Source: JAULUH01 sp032111745
GTDB taxonomy: Bacteria > Chloroflexota > Anaerolineae > JAAEKA01
DNA length: 22,103 nucleotides
Assembly: GCA_032111745.1 (NCBI GenBank)
Contig: JAULUH010000410.1
Location: 1-22,103, forward strand
Direction: 5' to 3'
Shown: positions 1 through 6,867 of the stretch, one piece after another
Layout of the letters: every line of letters begins with the position of its first letter
Numbering within the stretch: the first letter of the stretch is position 1
Position numbers and translations under genes: made by a program
The notes under the pieces: generated by a model
What the model was told of the DNA's origin: nothing
What the model saw: only the letters and a program-made list of their open reading frames with translations
Databases searched by the model: none

Positions 1-58
1 TGTGCTGCCGCGATCGGCTTCGCGAGAGTGCCGGCGCTGATCGGTCGAGGAGAATCTG

Positions 59-880
59 ATGCCAATTGATCAATATGCACTGCTTCAGATCGCGCTCAGA
101 ATCGGCGCCGCTATCGGCGTGCTGCTTTTCGGTCGCTGGCTGGCGCGCCGGACACGCGCAGCGCTGAACGAGGCGTTGGCCAGGACCACCCTCGCGCCGT
201 CGATGGTGCGCCTGATGCTTCTGGCTACGTACTACGGAATCCTGCTGGCGACGCTGATCTCGGCGCTGGCCCTGGTCGGATTCCCGATCGAGGTCCTGCT
301 GACGGCCTCGTTGATTGTCGTGGTTATTCTGGGCATCGCGCTGCAGCAGTCGATCAGCAATCTGGCGGCGACGATCGTCTTCATGCTGTTTCAGCCGTTC
401 CGCCTGGGCGAGCTGATCGACGCCAACGGCGTGCTGGGCACCGTCAAGGAAATCCAGCTCTTCAGCACTGTGCTGGTCACCGGCGACAACCGGGAAATCA
501 CCATACCCAATGCCGAGATTCAGAACAACAACCTGGTCAACTACACGCGACTGGGGCAGCTACGGGTCGATCTTGTCTTCAGCGTGAGCTATGCCGACGA
601 CGTCCACAAAGTCAAAGAGGTGCTGCACGAGATCCTCGCCGCTGACGAACGGGTGCTGGCCGAACCGGCGCCGGTGATCTTCGTGCAGTCGTTGGACGAC
701 AACGGCGTCAGCATCGCCGTGCGGCCATGGGTCAAGCCCGACGATTATTGGACCCTGCAATGGGATCTGCCGGAGCGGGTCAAGCTGCGCTTCGACGCCG
801 AACGTATAACCATACCGTTTCCGCAGCGCGACGTGCATTTGCGTGAAGGTTCGCCGGGGGGCGCGTCCTTCACCCGATAG
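59..880 (+). CDS. MscS-family small-conductance mechanosensitive ion channel
   Basis: A 273-aa membrane channel expected to open under membrane tension and release solutes during hypo-osmotic shock. Hydrophobic segments lie at about residues 10-28, 52-74 and 78-108. The third is the pore helix and runs into the family signature around 94-135 (GIALQQSISNLAATIV, then the FQPFRLGELI turn and a G-T-V-K-E-I strand). The beta domain follows, with the typical ITIPN motif at 147-151 and an N-rich NAEIQNNNLVNYTR stretch at 151-164, then an alpha/beta C-terminal domain ending in IPFPQRDVHLR. Length and order fit the short, three-helix MscS type. The start is supported by a GAGGAGA ribosome site at 47-53. 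The gene appears to stand alone: a repeat with its own promoter begins 36 bases after the stop. Family assignment is firm; channel properties are inferred. Confidence 0.93.
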   Translation: MPIDQYALLQIALRIGAAIGVLLFGRWLARRTRAALNEALARTTLAPSMVRLMLLATYYGILLATLISALALVGFPIEVLLTASLIVVVILGIALQQSISNLAATIVFMLFQPFRLGELIDANGVLGTVKEIQLFSTVLVTGDNREITIPNAEIQNNNLVNYTRLGQLRVDLVFSVSYADDVHKVKEVLHEILAADERVLAEPAPVIFVQSLDDNGVSIAVRPWVKPDDYWTLQWDLPERVKLRFDAERITIPFPQRDVHLREGSPGGASFTR

Positions 881-916
881 TTGAGCTCGGTGCGCAACCT
901 GCTGCGCGAGGTCATC

Positions 917-1040
917 ATCGCACCGGTGCCGGCACCACAAGGAACCAGTACCTCAACCTCGAGAAGATGGCGGGAGGAGGCTCGCAACGAGCAGCATCCG
1001 TCGGTGGCTGGCAGAACTGCGAGTCCGATTGTATAATCGC
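917..1040 (+). repeat. 124-bp intergenic promoter repeat, copy 1
   Basis: This stretch aligns without gaps to 7888-8011. By hand count about 97 of 124 positions match (about 78 percent). The last 21 bases (CGAGTCCGATTGTATAATCGC) and a central CCTCAACCTCGAGA block are identical. The left end of this copy carries two overlapping perfect palindromes, GCACCGGTGC (920-929) and GGTGCCGGCACC (925-936), the second only partly kept in copy 2. Both copies end in the same -10 element and stand upstream of a MalT-like regulator, so the repeat looks like a shared promoter/operator rather than a mobile element. Confidence 0.8.
1008..1037 (+). promoter_or_regulatory. Sigma70-type promoter giving a probable leaderless transcript
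   Basis: A perfect TATAAT -10 lies at 1032-1037, with a weak -35 (CTGGCA, 1008-1013) at an 18-base spacing. The A of the ATG at 1044 is 7 bases after the end of the -10, where transcription would normally start, so the mRNA would begin at or next to the start codon. No ribosome site precedes that ATG. The same -10 in the same context occurs at 8003-8008. It would drive the small ORF, the truncated nucleotidyltransferase and the regulator at 1442. Confidence 0.65.
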
Positions 1041-1043
1041 GTT

Positions 1044-1265
1044 ATGGACCACCGTCACCTCACCCATCAGCAGTTCACCCTGGCCGCCATCGACGACATA
1101 ATCGCCCGCGGCAAGCGGCAGGATTGGGCTGAGCTGCGTCGCGCGGCGCTGGCTGACCGGGCCATTATGGAAAAGGTGCTGCGGGTGGCCCAGGCACACG
1201 TGGCAGATCCCTATGCTCAGCGCTACCATTTCTGGAAACAGTATGCCGAACGATACCTTGCCTGA
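1044..1265 (+). CDS. Small protein, probable partner of an AbiEii-type nucleotidyltransferase
   Basis: A 73-aa soluble protein beginning MDHRHLTHQQFTLAAIDD. It is charged and likely helical, and ends in a conserved-looking YAQRYHFWKQYAERYLA tail. Small proteins with an 'FTLAAIDDIIARG ... DPY.QRYHFW..Y' pattern commonly sit directly before, and overlap, AbiEii/AbiGii-type nucleotidyltransferase genes; that is from memory of the family, and this copy likewise overlaps the next frame by 23 bases. The start is taken at ATG 1044, not the in-frame TTG at 1029, because 1029-1043 lies inside and just past the -10 element. The partner is truncated, so this may be an orphan half of a former toxin-antitoxin-like pair. 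Confidence 0.6.
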   Translation: MDHRHLTHQQFTLAAIDDIIARGKRQDWAELRRAALADRAIMEKVLRVAQAHVADPYAQRYHFWKQYAERYLA

Positions 1266-1452
1266 TTGGGAGCAAGTGCTTGCCTCGGCCGCTCACCTTC
1301 AGCGCACCCTACCGGGGGCCGTCCTCGTTGGCGGAAGCGCCGCGGCGATGTACGCGGCACATCGTCTGTCCACCGATACCGATCATGTCCTGACCGATCT
1401 CCGGCAGCGGTTCGATCAGGTGCTGGCTGAAGGGTTTCGTCATGAACCCTGA
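1243..1452 (+). pseudogene. Truncated AbiEii/AbiGii-type nucleotidyltransferase remnant
   Basis: A 69-aa frame starting MPNDTLPDWEQVLASAAHLQ. The segment PGAVLVGGSAAAMYAAHRLSTDTDHVLTDL resembles the start of the nucleotidyltransferase fold (the GG-S/T motif and the following strand) in AbiEii-like proteins, which are usually about 200 aa or longer. Family-like sequence stops near VLAEG (about nt 1430). The frame then ends at 1452, 11 bases inside the regulator gene that begins at 1442. I infer a deletion that removed the rest of the enzyme and fused its 5' part to the regulator's translation start. What remains lacks most of the fold, so activity is unlikely, though translation through it may couple to the regulator. 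Confidence 0.6.
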
Positions 1453-4195
1453 GCCAACCACCCTGATCACGACCAAGCTCCACCGGCCACCAGTCACAGG
1501 TGACCTGGTTCCGCGTCCACGCCTGGTCGAGAGACTCAGTCACGGCCTCCTCAGGCCGCTGACTCTGGTCTGTGCCGGGGCCGGCTTCGGCAAGTCCACC
1601 CTGGTTAGCTCGTGGTTGGCAGGGAATGATGATGCCAGTCGGCATTGCGCTTATGCCTGGCTCTCCCTGGACGAACACGATGGCGACCTGGCGGTCTTCC
1701 TGCGCTACTTCATTGCCGCCGTTCAAACCGTCTTCTTCGACGCCTGCCCTCAGATCCGGGAGTTGATCAAAGCGCAGCAACAACCCCCTCTGGAGCTGCT
1801 AGCCGCTACCTTGATCAACGAGATTGCCCTGCTTCCGGGGCCGTTGGTCCTGGTGCTGGACGACTATGGCTCGATACAAGGCGAGGCCGTGCACGGGTTG
1901 CTTAACAGAATGCTCCAGCACTGGCCGCAAACCATGCATCTGGTGCTGATCACACGGCGCAACCCCCCGTTACCGCTGCCACGGCTGCGCGCCAAAGGAC
2001 TGATCAACGAGGTCCGCAGTGGCGATTTGCGTTTCACCCAGGAGGAGATGGTTGCCTATCTGAACAAGGCGTTGCCGGCGCCGCTCAGCCCACCTGCCCT
2101 GGCTTTGCTGGAGCAGCGCTGCGAGGGGTGGATCGCCGGCCTGCAGCTGGCCGCGCTGTCGTTGCAGGCTTCGACGAGCGACGAAGCCACCCTGGCGATC
2201 TTGTCCAGCGCGGACGCCAATGCCGCGGAGTACCTGGTAGACGAGGTATTGGCGTCCCAGCCGCTGGCGATCCAAACGTTCTTGCTCAGGACGTCGATCC
2301 TGGACCGGTTCTGCGCGCCGCTCTGTGAAGCAGTTGCCGGGGCCGCAGAGCCCCAATGGACCGTGCAGGCGTGCCTGGAATGGATCCAGCGCTCCAACTT
2401 GTTTGTCATTGCCCTGGACCTGCAACAGGAGTGGTATCGCTACCATCACCTGTTCCAGGAGATGCTGCGACAAAGATTAGGGGAGCGCTTGGGTGCAGAC
2501 GAAGTGACCTGTTTGCATCGCAGGGCGGCCAGTTGGCTGGCCGGGAATGGCCTGATCGACGAGGCGCTACATCATGCTCTGGCGGCTGGCGATCTGGAGC
2601 AGGCTGCCAGGCTGATGGAGCACGGGCTGTGCGACGTGCTCAACCGCGAGGACTGGCCCACGCTGGACCGTTGGCTGCGCCTGCTGCCGGAGGCCCTTAT
2701 TCAGCACCGGCCGTGGCTCCTGATGATCAGGGCCTGGTCCCTGAGCTTCTCCTGGCAGCTCGGCGCCGTTTCCCAGGTGCTACACCAGGTGGAAGCGCTG
2801 ATCGACGAGGGCGGCGGGGCCATGCTGGACGCAGATGACCGGTATAGCTTGCAGTCTCTGCGCGGGCAAGTCTTCGGCCTGCGCGGACAGGAGTCGTATG
2901 TAGCCAACCAGCCGGCCCGCGCCCTGAGCTATTGCCAGGAAGCACTGGCGCTGGTGCCTGAGGTGTGGATGTACCCACGGGGTGGCTTCGTGCTCTACCT
3001 CGCCGCCAGCATGCAGGCTCTCGGTCAGGGCGACGACGTCGAACGGCTCTTGATCGACACTTACGAGGGTCTTGCCGACAAAAGCGATTCTTATGCCACT
3101 CGCCTCTTGTTTGCCCGGGCTTACACCCAGGTCCAGTCCGGCAACCTCGAGCTGGCCCGTCAAGCTGCCCAGGGGATGCTGCATCAGGCAGCCCACAGAC
3201 GGCTGTCTATCGTTCAAGGCTGGGCGCACTTCTATCTGGGCCTGGTGGCCTACCAGTGGAATGACCTGTATGAGGCCGGGCAGCATTTTGCCAAGCTGGT
3301 CGACAAGCGCTACGTCGCCCACGCGCACGCCGGGCGAAACGGCATGCTGGGCCTGGCGCTGGTCCATCAGGCGAGAGGTGAAAGCACCCAGGCGTGGGAG
3401 ACGCTAGACTTGCTCAGCCGGTTCGATCTCGAGCAGGCCGGATATGAAACGGACGACACGCACTCGCTGCGGGCACTACTACAGATGCACCAGGGCAACT
3501 TAGAGAGTGCCGCGCGGTGGGCAGACTCCTTTGCTGTGCCGGTGCCGGACCGGCCGGTGATGTGGCTGCAACACCCGCACATCACCAAGGCCCGCATCCT
3601 CCTGGCCAGAGGCACACCGGCCGACGCACAGGGCGCGCAGGAAATCGGCGAGGCCATCTACGAGATTGCCAAACAGACGTACAATACTCGTTTCCAGATC
3701 ACGAGCCTGCTCATCCGTGCCCTCGCGCTGGATGCCCAGGGACAGGCCCGTGGCGCCGACACCGCACTGCAACAAGCGATCGAGCTGGCGCAGCCTGGCG
3801 GCTTTGTGCGAGTGTTCGTCGACCTGGGACCGCGCATGCCGGGAATGCTGAGCCGGCTGGCCGGGCAGGGATTCGCTGTGGAGACCATCCAGCGCATCCT
3901 GGCCGCGTTCCGGGACGAGGAAGTGCGGGTCAAGGCGGAGGAGGGAGCGGCACGGCCGATGCCTCGCCCCTCGCCCAGAGTTGTGGTTCTGGTTGAGCCG
4001 TTGACCGGGCGTGAACGGGAGATCCTCACCCTCTTGCGCGAGCCTCTGAGCGGCAAAGAAATCGCTCGACGGCTCACCATCTCCAGTCAAACCGTCAAAC
4101 GTCACATGAGCAACATATATGGCAAGCTCGGCGTCCACAACCGCTGGGACGCCGTTAGGACAGCAGAGTCGTTGGGCATCCTGCCTCCCCGCTGA
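1442..4195 (+). CDS. MalT-like STAND-class LuxR-family transcriptional regulator (first copy)
   Basis: A 917-aa ATP-dependent regulator. The N-terminus has the TKLHRP motif typical of the MalT-like group (residues 11-16), a Walker A at about 45-53 (AGAGFGKST) and a Walker B at 135-141 (LVLVLDD). The sensor stretch TRRNPPLPLPRLRAKG is at 171-186. A winged-helix part and long helical TPR-like repeats fill about 330-830. The C-terminal LuxR helix-turn-helix lies at about 851-917 (LTGREREILTLL, then SGKEIARRLTISSQTVKRH). Members of this class oligomerise on DNA when bound to ATP and an inducer. The start overlaps the nucleotidyltransferase remnant by 11 bases; a GAAGGG about 9 bases upstream is a plausible ribosome site. 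It is followed by a partner protein and the sulfur genes, which I infer to be its targets. The inducer is unknown. Confidence 0.92.
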   Translation: MNPEPTTLITTKLHRPPVTGDLVPRPRLVERLSHGLLRPLTLVCAGAGFGKSTLVSSWLAGNDDASRHCAYAWLSLDEHDGDLAVFLRYFIAAVQTVFFDACPQIRELIKAQQQPPLELLAATLINEIALLPGPLVLVLDDYGSIQGEAVHGLLNRMLQHWPQTMHLVLITRRNPPLPLPRLRAKGLINEVRSGDLRFTQEEMVAYLNKALPAPLSPPALALLEQRCEGWIAGLQLAALSLQASTSDEATLAILSSADANAAEYLVDEVLASQPLAIQTFLLRTSILDRFCAPLCEAVAGAAEPQWTVQACLEWIQRSNLFVIALDLQQEWYRYHHLFQEMLRQRLGERLGADEVTCLHRRAASWLAGNGLIDEALHHALAAGDLEQAARLMEHGLCDVLNREDWPTLDRWLRLLPEALIQHRPWLLMIRAWSLSFSWQLGAVSQVLHQVEALIDEGGGAMLDADDRYSLQSLRGQVFGLRGQESYVANQPARALSYCQEALALVPEVWMYPRGGFVLYLAASMQALGQGDDVERLLIDTYEGLADKSDSYATRLLFARAYTQVQSGNLELARQAAQGMLHQAAHRRLSIVQGWAHFYLGLVAYQWNDLYEAGQHFAKLVDKRYVAHAHAGRNGMLGLALVHQARGESTQAWETLDLLSRFDLEQAGYETDDTHSLRALLQMHQGNLESAARWADSFAVPVPDRPVMWLQHPHITKARILLARGTPADAQGAQEIGEAIYEIAKQTYNTRFQITSLLIRALALDAQGQARGADTALQQAIELAQPGGFVRVFVDLGPRMPGMLSRLAGQGFAVETIQRILAAFRDEEVRVKAEEGAARPMPRPSPRVVVLVEPLTGREREILTLLREPLSGKEIARRLTISSQTVKRHMSNIYGKLGVHNRWDAVRTAESLGILPPR

Positions 4196-4286
4196 TCTCG
4201 TCTTTCCCCATTCTGTCCAATCTACATCTTTTTGCACCCGGGGGGTGGTTACGCGATGCACCTGGTCGTGCTAGGATCAGGGTAAG

Positions 4287-4553
4287 ATGAACGCGCCCTC
4301 CGCAAGGCACTTGCTGTTTGATAGCCCCGCCACGTACCAGATCCGCGTGTGCGGCCAGGTCCCGGCGAGCCGGGCTGATTGGCTGGGCGGCATGTCCATA
4401 TGCCTGGCCCTGCGCGAAGGTGAGCCAGCCGTCACCGTTCTGGAAGGCGAGCTATCTGACCAGGCCGCGCTGGCCGGCGTGCTCAACACGCTCTATGAGT
4501 GGCGCTTGCCCGTGCTTTCGGTGCAATTGCTGCAGGCTGGACACACCGGGTAG
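4287..4553 (+). CDS. Small regulator-associated protein, unknown function (first copy)
   Basis: An 88-aa protein paralogous to the one at 10901. Shared positions include the opening LLFD.P..Y.IRV.G, a W/S-L-x-x-M-x-I strand, VT.L.GE, then DQ.AL.GVLN.LY....P.L.V at the C-terminus. Regular spacing of hydrophobic residues suggests a compact alpha/beta fold. There is no signal peptide or membrane segment. Small proteins of this pattern commonly follow MalT-like regulators in Chloroflexota (recalled, not checked). It sits 91 bases after the regulator with AGGG four bases before the ATG, and a weak TAGGAT -10-like hexamer at 4272-4277. Function is unknown; a modulator or co-sensor of the regulator is a guess from context only. 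Confidence 0.75.
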   Translation: MNAPSARHLLFDSPATYQIRVCGQVPASRADWLGGMSICLALREGEPAVTVLEGELSDQAALAGVLNTLYEWRLPVLSVQLLQAGHTG

Positions 4554-4643
4554 TGGCCGCTGCAACAGCAGGCGCAGCAACAGGACATCACAAAAGAGGC
4601 GATGGAGGTAAGAACCGTACAAGGGTAGTCACAACCGGATCAT

Positions 4644-4697
4644 CCAGGCGGCCGGGCCTGGTCAAGATCAACCCGCCATCACCGCCGGTCCGGTGAT
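4644..4697 (+). promoter_or_regulatory. Structured leader with two hairpins and complementary (kissing) loops, copy A
   Basis: Hairpin 1 pairs CCAGGC (4644-4649) with GCCTGG (4656-4661) around the loop GGCCGG. Hairpin 2 pairs ATCACCG (4678-4684) with CGGTGAT (4691-4697) around CCGGTC. The two 6-base loops can pair with each other over all six positions (one G-U). A second copy at 20925-20978 keeps both stems, using G-U pairs where bases differ, and has fully complementary loops. The element lies about 110 bases before the desulfinase-like gene. I do not recognise it as a named riboswitch. It could be a cis-acting RNA or a pair of DNA palindromes bound by a protein. Confidence 0.6.
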
Positions 4698-4709
4698 TTG
4701 CACTCGAAT

Positions 4710-4755
4710 GCAGCGAGAATTGCCGCTGCGACCCTGGAAGCAGGGATGACAGCGG
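4710..4755 (+). promoter_or_regulatory. Leader with mutually exclusive hairpins before the desulfinase-like gene
   Basis: GCAGCG (4710-4715) can pair with CGCTGC (4724-4729). Alternatively CCGCTG (4723-4728) can pair with CAGCGG (4750-4755), enclosing an inner stem CCCTG/CAGGG (4732-4736 and 4741-4745) with a GAAG loop. The middle strand is shared, so only one fold can form at a time, as in attenuators and riboswitch expression platforms. No T-run follows. The gene's ribosome site (AAAGG near 4792-4796) lies about 40 bases downstream. The rest of 4554-4804 shows no convincing coding sequence. Confidence 0.4.
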
Positions 4756-4804
4756 CCAGACGACTGCCTTCCTTCCCTAAGACCCTAGAAGAAAGGACCT
4801 AGCC

Positions 4805-5983
4805 ATGACTACGGTCGAAAACAAGGTGGAGAGGGTTTCCACCACGGTCCCGTTGAACTGGAAAGAAGTGTGGTTCACCAATTGCCCCATGGTATCCGCC
4901 AACAACGTCGACCAGGAGCTGGGGTGGTGCCGCGAGGAGTACAAGAAGATCGGCGTCGAGTACGCCTACTTCCGCCACGCTCCCGAGAACAACTGGTACC
5001 CACACTACATCCACAACCTAGACAACCTGATCCGCTTCGGCGGCCTCTACCCGCCGATCCACGTTCACGCCGACATCCGTCGCACTGTGCTGCTCGGTGC
5101 GACGTGGGTGTACGAAGGCGGCGGCATGCTGGTGCGTGCCCGTGACCCGATCTTCCGGATGAAGGACCTGAAGGGCAAGAAGATCGGCATCTCGAAGAGC
5201 CTGAACACCATCAAGAACGACTGGTGGCGCATCCAGGAACATATGGGCATCGAGACCATGCTCATGCTGCACGACATGACCATGGACGACATCGAGCTTG
5301 TCGAGTTCCCGTACCCGGACGACTGGTATGACAAGCCCGAGATGCTGCAGGTCCAGATGAACAACCCGTCGGAGCTGTGGATGCGCCGCGACCACAAGCA
5401 CGACTATGCCTTCCGCCCGCTGGAGAAGGCGCTGCTGGCCGGCACCGTCGATGCCATCTACACCCAGAGCAAGGTCTTCCAGCATCTCCAGGAGGCGACT
5501 GGCCAGGTCAAGATGATCGAGGACCTGTCCCGGTACCCGGACTGGACGATCCAGATCGCTAATACCCCCGCGGTTATCACCTGCACCGACGTGATGGCCA
5601 ATGAGCACCCCGAACTTGTCATCGCCTACATGAAGGCCATGATCAAGGTTGGGCGCTGGGCCAATCAGCACAAGCACGCCGCGGCGGCGATCCTCAACCG
5701 GCAGACGTTCTACCTGGACGCCGAAGATACGTACGAGGGCATCAAGCACGTCGACATGGTGCCGAGCCTCAGTGCGATGAACATGCAGTGCATCAAGATC
5801 GGCAAGGATTTCATGTTCAGCCACGGCTACATCAAGAACGACTTCGATGTGGACGCGTGGGCGAAGCCGGAGTTCCTGGAGCAGGCAGCGACGGAAGTGT
5901 TGAAGGAAGAATGGCAGCGCCGGAGTTGGAGTAAGCTGCCGACAGGCGGCGGGCTCGAGGTGGAAGGCGTGCGGCTCGGGTAG
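4805..5983 (+). CDS. DszB-like sulfinate desulfinase (NMT1/SsuA-like fold)
   Basis: A 392-aa protein of the periplasmic-binding-protein-like (NMT1/SsuA) fold. From memory of DszB (2'-hydroxybiphenyl-2-sulfinate desulfinase) it aligns along its length. The TNCP motif places a Cys at residue 27, the same number as the DszB nucleophile. His67 and Arg77 fall ten residues apart, as do DszB His60 and Arg70. The RFGG at 77-80 is the DszB R-x-G-G motif. Later matches are DLKGKKIGIS (121-130), MDDIELV, AGTVDAIY and a C-terminal DAWAKPEFL. DszB cleaves an aryl sulfinate to release sulfite. There is no signal peptide or lipobox, and no ABC permease or ATPase nearby, which argues against a transport binding protein. 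The rhodanese and transporter downstream fit sulfur metabolism. The substrate is unknown, and a related hydrolase or binding role remains possible. Confidence 0.72.
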   Translation: MTTVENKVERVSTTVPLNWKEVWFTNCPMVSANNVDQELGWCREEYKKIGVEYAYFRHAPENNWYPHYIHNLDNLIRFGGLYPPIHVHADIRRTVLLGATWVYEGGGMLVRARDPIFRMKDLKGKKIGISKSLNTIKNDWWRIQEHMGIETMLMLHDMTMDDIELVEFPYPDDWYDKPEMLQVQMNNPSELWMRRDHKHDYAFRPLEKALLAGTVDAIYTQSKVFQHLQEATGQVKMIEDLSRYPDWTIQIANTPAVITCTDVMANEHPELVIAYMKAMIKVGRWANQHKHAAAAILNRQTFYLDAEDTYEGIKHVDMVPSLSAMNMQCIKIGKDFMFSHGYIKNDFDVDAWAKPEFLEQAATEVLKEEWQRRSWSKLPTGGGLEVEGVRLG

Positions 5984-6002
5984 TCCCCACAGACCCTAAC
6001 AC

Positions 6003-6035
6003 AGACCCTAAGGGTTACCAAAACCCTTAGGGTCT
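6003..6035 (+). terminator. Strong 14-bp hairpin after the desulfinase-like gene
   Basis: AGACCCTAAGGGTT (6003-6016) and AACCCTTAGGGTCT (6022-6035) are perfect inverted repeats around a 5-base loop (ACCAA), 20 bases after the stop codon. No real T-run follows (TTCAAT), so it may terminate partly, or act as a 3' mRNA stabiliser that lowers expression of the rhodanese and transporter. An extra direct copy of CAGACCCTAA precedes it at 5990-5999, and AAGACCCTAG also occurs just before the desulfinase-like gene near 4780. Confidence 0.6.
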
Positions 6036-6037
6036 TC

Positions 6038-6181
6038 AATGGGCAAGGCGAGCCGGTCGAGCAGGCGATCGAGATCATGATGGATCAGCACTGGCGCTCG
6101 GTCGTCCATCCCGACCGCGTCGAGGGCATCCTTGCCTTCACCGAAGGCCGCGAACCCGTGTTTCCGGATCCTGACTTTTGA
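6038..6181 (+). pseudogene. C-terminal remnant of an enoyl-CoA hydratase/isomerase
   Basis: The frame from 6038 is open to a TGA at 6179-6181 and reads about 47 codons. It includes EQAIEIMMDQHWRSVVHP and a tail with DRVEGILAFTEGREPVF. This resembles the end of crotonase-family enoyl-CoA hydratases, where a D-x-x-E-G-x-x-A-F-x-E-x-R-x-P-x-F pattern is typical. The N-terminal roughly 200 residues, including the oxyanion-hole motifs, are absent. The remnant begins right after the 6003-6035 hairpin, so a deletion probably joined the two. I infer that a CoA-ester gene once lay between the desulfinase-like and rhodanese genes. Confidence 0.55.
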
Positions 6182-6215
6182 TGACGCTTGATGCGCAACC
6201 AAAGGAGATAAGCTC

Positions 6216-6785
6216 ATGACAAACGAGGCGACAGCCGCTGCCCAGCCCAGCCATCAGGTGCCCCCACCGAAACAGACCAGCCTGGGGCTGTATGTGACGG
6301 CGCAAGAAGCGTATGAGATGTGGAAGGCCGACCCGGAGCGGATCAAGGTCCTCGACGTTCGTATGGTCGAGGAGTACGTCTTCCTCGGCCACGCGGCCAT
6401 GGCGGTCAATATCCCGGTGGCCTTTCCCAAATACCAGTGGCACGCTGACAGGCGGAAGTATGGCTTTGAGATGAACCCCGATTTCATCGACCACGTCAAG
6501 GAGGTGTTTGAACCCGACGACACCATCGTGGCCATGTGCCGTTCTGGCGGGCGCAGCGCTTTCGCGATTAATATGCTTGCCAAAGCGGGTTTTGGGAACG
6601 TGTACAACATCATCGATGGCTTTGAAGGCGACACGGTCAACGATCCCGAAAGCGTCTACCATGGCAAGCGGATGAAGAACGGCTGGAAGAACTCCGCTCC
6701 CTGGACCTATGATCTCGATCCGGCGAAGGTATGGATTCCCACGGGCGAAGAACTGGAGAAGCTTCGCAGCACCCTGGACGTATGA
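6216..6785 (+). CDS. Rhodanese-domain sulfurtransferase
   Basis: A 189-aa single-domain rhodanese with a proline-rich N-terminal lead of about 22 residues. The domain begins near residue 27 (VTAQEAYEMW) and has the VLDVRMVEEYVFLGH element at 45-59. The active-site loop is C-R-S-G-G-R-S at 108-114, with Cys108 the expected persulfide carrier, followed by GFGNVYNIIDGFEGD (125-139). A 45-residue extension follows the domain. There is no signal peptide, so it is probably cytoplasmic. The start has a strong AAGGAGAT ribosome site at 6201-6208. Beside a sulfinate desulfinase it could capture or interconvert released sulfur, for example sulfite and thiosulfate; that role is inferred. Fragments matching this gene and the next recur at 21473-21562. 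Confidence 0.88.
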   Translation: MTNEATAAAQPSHQVPPPKQTSLGLYVTAQEAYEMWKADPERIKVLDVRMVEEYVFLGHAAMAVNIPVAFPKYQWHADRRKYGFEMNPDFIDHVKEVFEPDDTIVAMCRSGGRSAFAINMLAKAGFGNVYNIIDGFEGDTVNDPESVYHGKRMKNGWKNSAPWTYDLDPAKVWIPTGEELEKLRSTLDV

Positions 6786-6867
6786 CCGTGAGCAGGGTTG
6801 TGCATTGCAGACTTCGGAATTCGCAGCCGGCCTGTGACTCCTGAAGTCTTCTGTTAGGAGACCAACC

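Noticed and set aside
1029..1043. TTG at 1029 as the start of the small protein.
   Set aside because: It would place the first codons over the -10 element. ATG 1044 fits the family start and the transcription start.
4196..4286. MalT-box-like GGGGAKGAGG operators in the gaps after each regulator (also 10762-10900).
   Set aside because: Only partial matches in G-rich DNA were seen, with no motif clearly shared between the two gaps, and the E. coli consensus need not apply to these distant relatives.
4644..4697. Assignment of the two-hairpin leader to the guanidine-II (mini-ykkC) or NMT1/xanthine riboswitch.
   Set aside because: Mini-ykkC hairpins have ACGR loops, which are absent here, and I cannot match the NMT1 motif's conserved internal loops. 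It is left as unassigned.
4805..5983. Simple annotation as an ABC transporter substrate-binding protein.
   Set aside because: There is no signal peptide or lipobox and no permease or ATPase nearby, and the Cys27/His67/R-x-G-G pattern matches DszB. The shared fold explains the resemblance.
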